Shown: piece by piece, positions 62,969 through 64,000 of the stretch | Layout: every line of letters begins with the position of its first letter | Numbering within the stretch: position 1 is the first letter of the stretch | Source: Bin87 sp965217175 | Lineage (GTDB): Bacteria; Chloroflexota; Dehalococcoidia; Lucifugimonadales; UBA3495 | Assembly (NCBI GenBank): GCA_965217175.1 | Contig: OZ244251.1 | Location: 3,410,001-3,474,000, forward strand | DNA: 64,000 nt | Reading direction: 5' to 3' | Position numbers and translations under genes: made by a program | Notes under the pieces: model-generated | The model's database searches: none | What the model was told of the DNA's origin: nothing | What the model saw: the letters and a program-made list of their open reading frames with translations, nothing else

Positions 62969-64000
62969 ATGAGCAAGACCTACCTTCCCTACGATCCCGA
63001 CCAGCAGTTGCTGCTGCCGGCGGCCCTGCAGGAGTGGCTGCCGGGTGACCATCTGGCCTACTTCATCTCCGATGTGGTGGACCAACTGGACCCCCGCTTT
63101 CGCGGGGGCAGGCTCTCTCGGAGATCACGGCGCGTTACGAGGGAGAAAGGCGCGGTGGGCCGCCTTACCATCCTCGGATGATGGTCAAGGTGCTGCTCTA
63201 CGGCTACTGCATCGGGGTGGCGTCATCGCGGCGCATTGCCCAACGCCTCCACCAGGACATCGCCTTTCGGGTGCTGGCGGCGAACAACGCTCCAGACTTC
63301 CGCACCATCTCCGACTTCCGCAAGGACCACCTGGCGGCGTTGACGGGTCTGTTTCTGCAGGTGCTGGCGCTGTGCCAGCGGGCGGGGCTGGTGAAGCTGG
63401 GCCACGTGGCGTTGGACGGCACCAAGGTCAGGGCCAACGCATCCAAGCACAAGGCGATGAGTTATAAACGCATGAAAGAGAAGGAAGCGCAGTTGGCGGC
63501 GGAGGTGGCGGAGTTGCTGCGGCGGGCCCAGGAGGTGGATGAGGAGGAGGACCGCAGGTACGGCCAGGACAAGCGTGGAGACGAGTTGCCGGAGGAACTG
63601 GCCTTTCGGGAAGGCCGGTTGGAGAAAATACGGGAGGCGATGGCGGCGTTGGAAGCCGAGGCTCAGGCGGCGGCGGAACAGGCCGAGGTCGAAGGCAAGA
63701 CCCATCCTGGGGTGCCCGAGGACAAAGCCCAGCGCAACTTCACCGATGCTGAGTCCCGCATCATGCCTGGGCCGGGTGGCCGGGACTTCCAGCAGGCGTA
63801 CAACTGTCAGGCGGTGGTGGACCATGCCCGCCAGGTCATCGTGGCGGCCCGGGCCACCAACCAGTCCTCGGACAAACAGCAGGCGGTAGGCATGATTGAG
63901 GAAGCCATCAGCAACACCGGCGCAGTGCCCAGGGAAGTATCCGCCGACGCTGTCCGACTGCCCCGACGCGCCAGTATCCCAGTAGCTGTCCGCAAAGGTT
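62969..64000 (+). pseudogene. IS1182-type transposase, frameshifted and cut by the window end
   Basis: The start MSKTYLPYDPDQQLLLPAAL and the motif DHLAYFISDVVDQLD are typical of IS1182-group DDE transposases. A 23-nt insertion at 63092-63114 shifts the frame. Beyond it the protein continues LSEITARYEGERRGGPPYHP, then HVALDGTKVRANASKHK, SRIMPG and YNCQAVVD. Removing the 23 nt restores one frame. The last about 50 nt of the window depart from the expected ADAGYYS-type sequence. The remainder is outside the window. Confidence 0.88.
63092..63114. repeat. 23-nt palindromic insertion (REP-like)
   Basis: The insert contains a hairpin CCCCCGC-TTTC-GCGGGGG (63091-63108). It disrupts the transposase frame. 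Similar CCCGCTTTCGCGGG-type short palindromes are common dispersed repeats in some bacteria, but no second copy is seen in this window. Confidence 0.6.

Noticed and set aside
62804..63085. Minus-strand frame with a short coiled segment across the IS boundary
   Set aside because: It mixes antisense transposase with debris. Only the coiled fragment near 62855-62915 could derive from an older element.

Overview
This window is bacterial chromosome with dense genes, moderately high GC and mostly ATG/GTG/TTG starts with Shine-Dalgarno sites. The gene content fits a Chloroflexota lineage of the Dehalococcoidia/SAR202 type. The reasons are a split glycine decarboxylase (gcvPA/gcvPB), an LppX/LprG-like lipoprotein beside an MFS pump, B12 salvage genes, and many GMC oxidoreductase, hydantoinase, PIG-L, DUF885 and MaoC genes. 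The placement is an inference from gene content, because no 16S rRNA is present.

Layout. 0-3.5 kb: end of gcvPA, gcvPB, a 3-hydroxyisobutyrate-dehydrogenase-like enzyme, a PHP protein. 3.5-7.3 kb: a DnaQ-DinG exonuclease/helicase overlapping an OGG1-type 8-oxoguanine glycosylase. 7.4-10.6 kb: B12 operon cobQ-cobU-pduX (minus). 10.8-15.1 kb: envelope genes (beta-propeller lipoprotein, small membrane protein, LprG-like lipoprotein, MFS exporter). 15.3-20.7 kb: an aldo/keto reductase, a D-2-hydroxyacid dehydrogenase, an MBL hydrolase and NhaA. 20.7-23.6 kb: a minus-strand operon of two MaoC-like genes, a SelW-like selenoprotein, a pentapeptide protein and a DRTGG protein. 24-29.3 kb: translation operon tRNA-Thr/Tyr/Thr-tuf-rpmG-secE-nusG-rplK-rplA-rplJ-rplL with a putative L10 leader. 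29.4-34.5 kb: SDR, EthD, DUF885, and two oligopeptide-ABC ATPases ending at a 54-bp perfect palindrome. 34.6-45.1 kb: PIG-L, then a ten-gene minus-strand run rpsF-ssb-rpsR-surA-like-hom-thrC-folE-GNAT-GT4-DUF502. 45.3-48.6 kb: MFS, cyclophilin, leucine dehydrogenase. 48.7-61.2 kb: minus-strand catabolic block (DUF3179 selenoprotein, dihydropyrimidinase-like, two GMC oxidoreductases, UDG, hyuB, PIG-L, hyuA, AlaX). 61.3-64 kb: dnaN, then mobile-element debris (recombinase remnant, broken IS1182-type transposase).

The main discovery is two genes that only make sense if an in-frame UGA is read as selenocysteine. One is a SelW/Rdx-type protein with a CVPU motif (UGA at 22728-22730, minus). The other is a DUF3179 lipoprotein with a UPLC motif (UGA at 49490-49492, minus). 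Each UGA is followed by a similar stem-loop: a 6-bp stem and a 6-8 nt loop containing CGUG, whose first G lies 21-22 nt after the UGA. This is what a bacterial SECIS looks like. I do not know of DUF3179 being described as a selenoprotein family. No Sec machinery genes (selA, selB, selC, selD) lie in this window.

Other notable points are oppositely charged disordered tails on the partner ribosomal proteins S6 and S18, a recurring TA(G/T)AATCGCC promoter-like motif, a 23-nt palindromic insertion that frameshifts the transposase, and an amber codon interrupting a small membrane protein.
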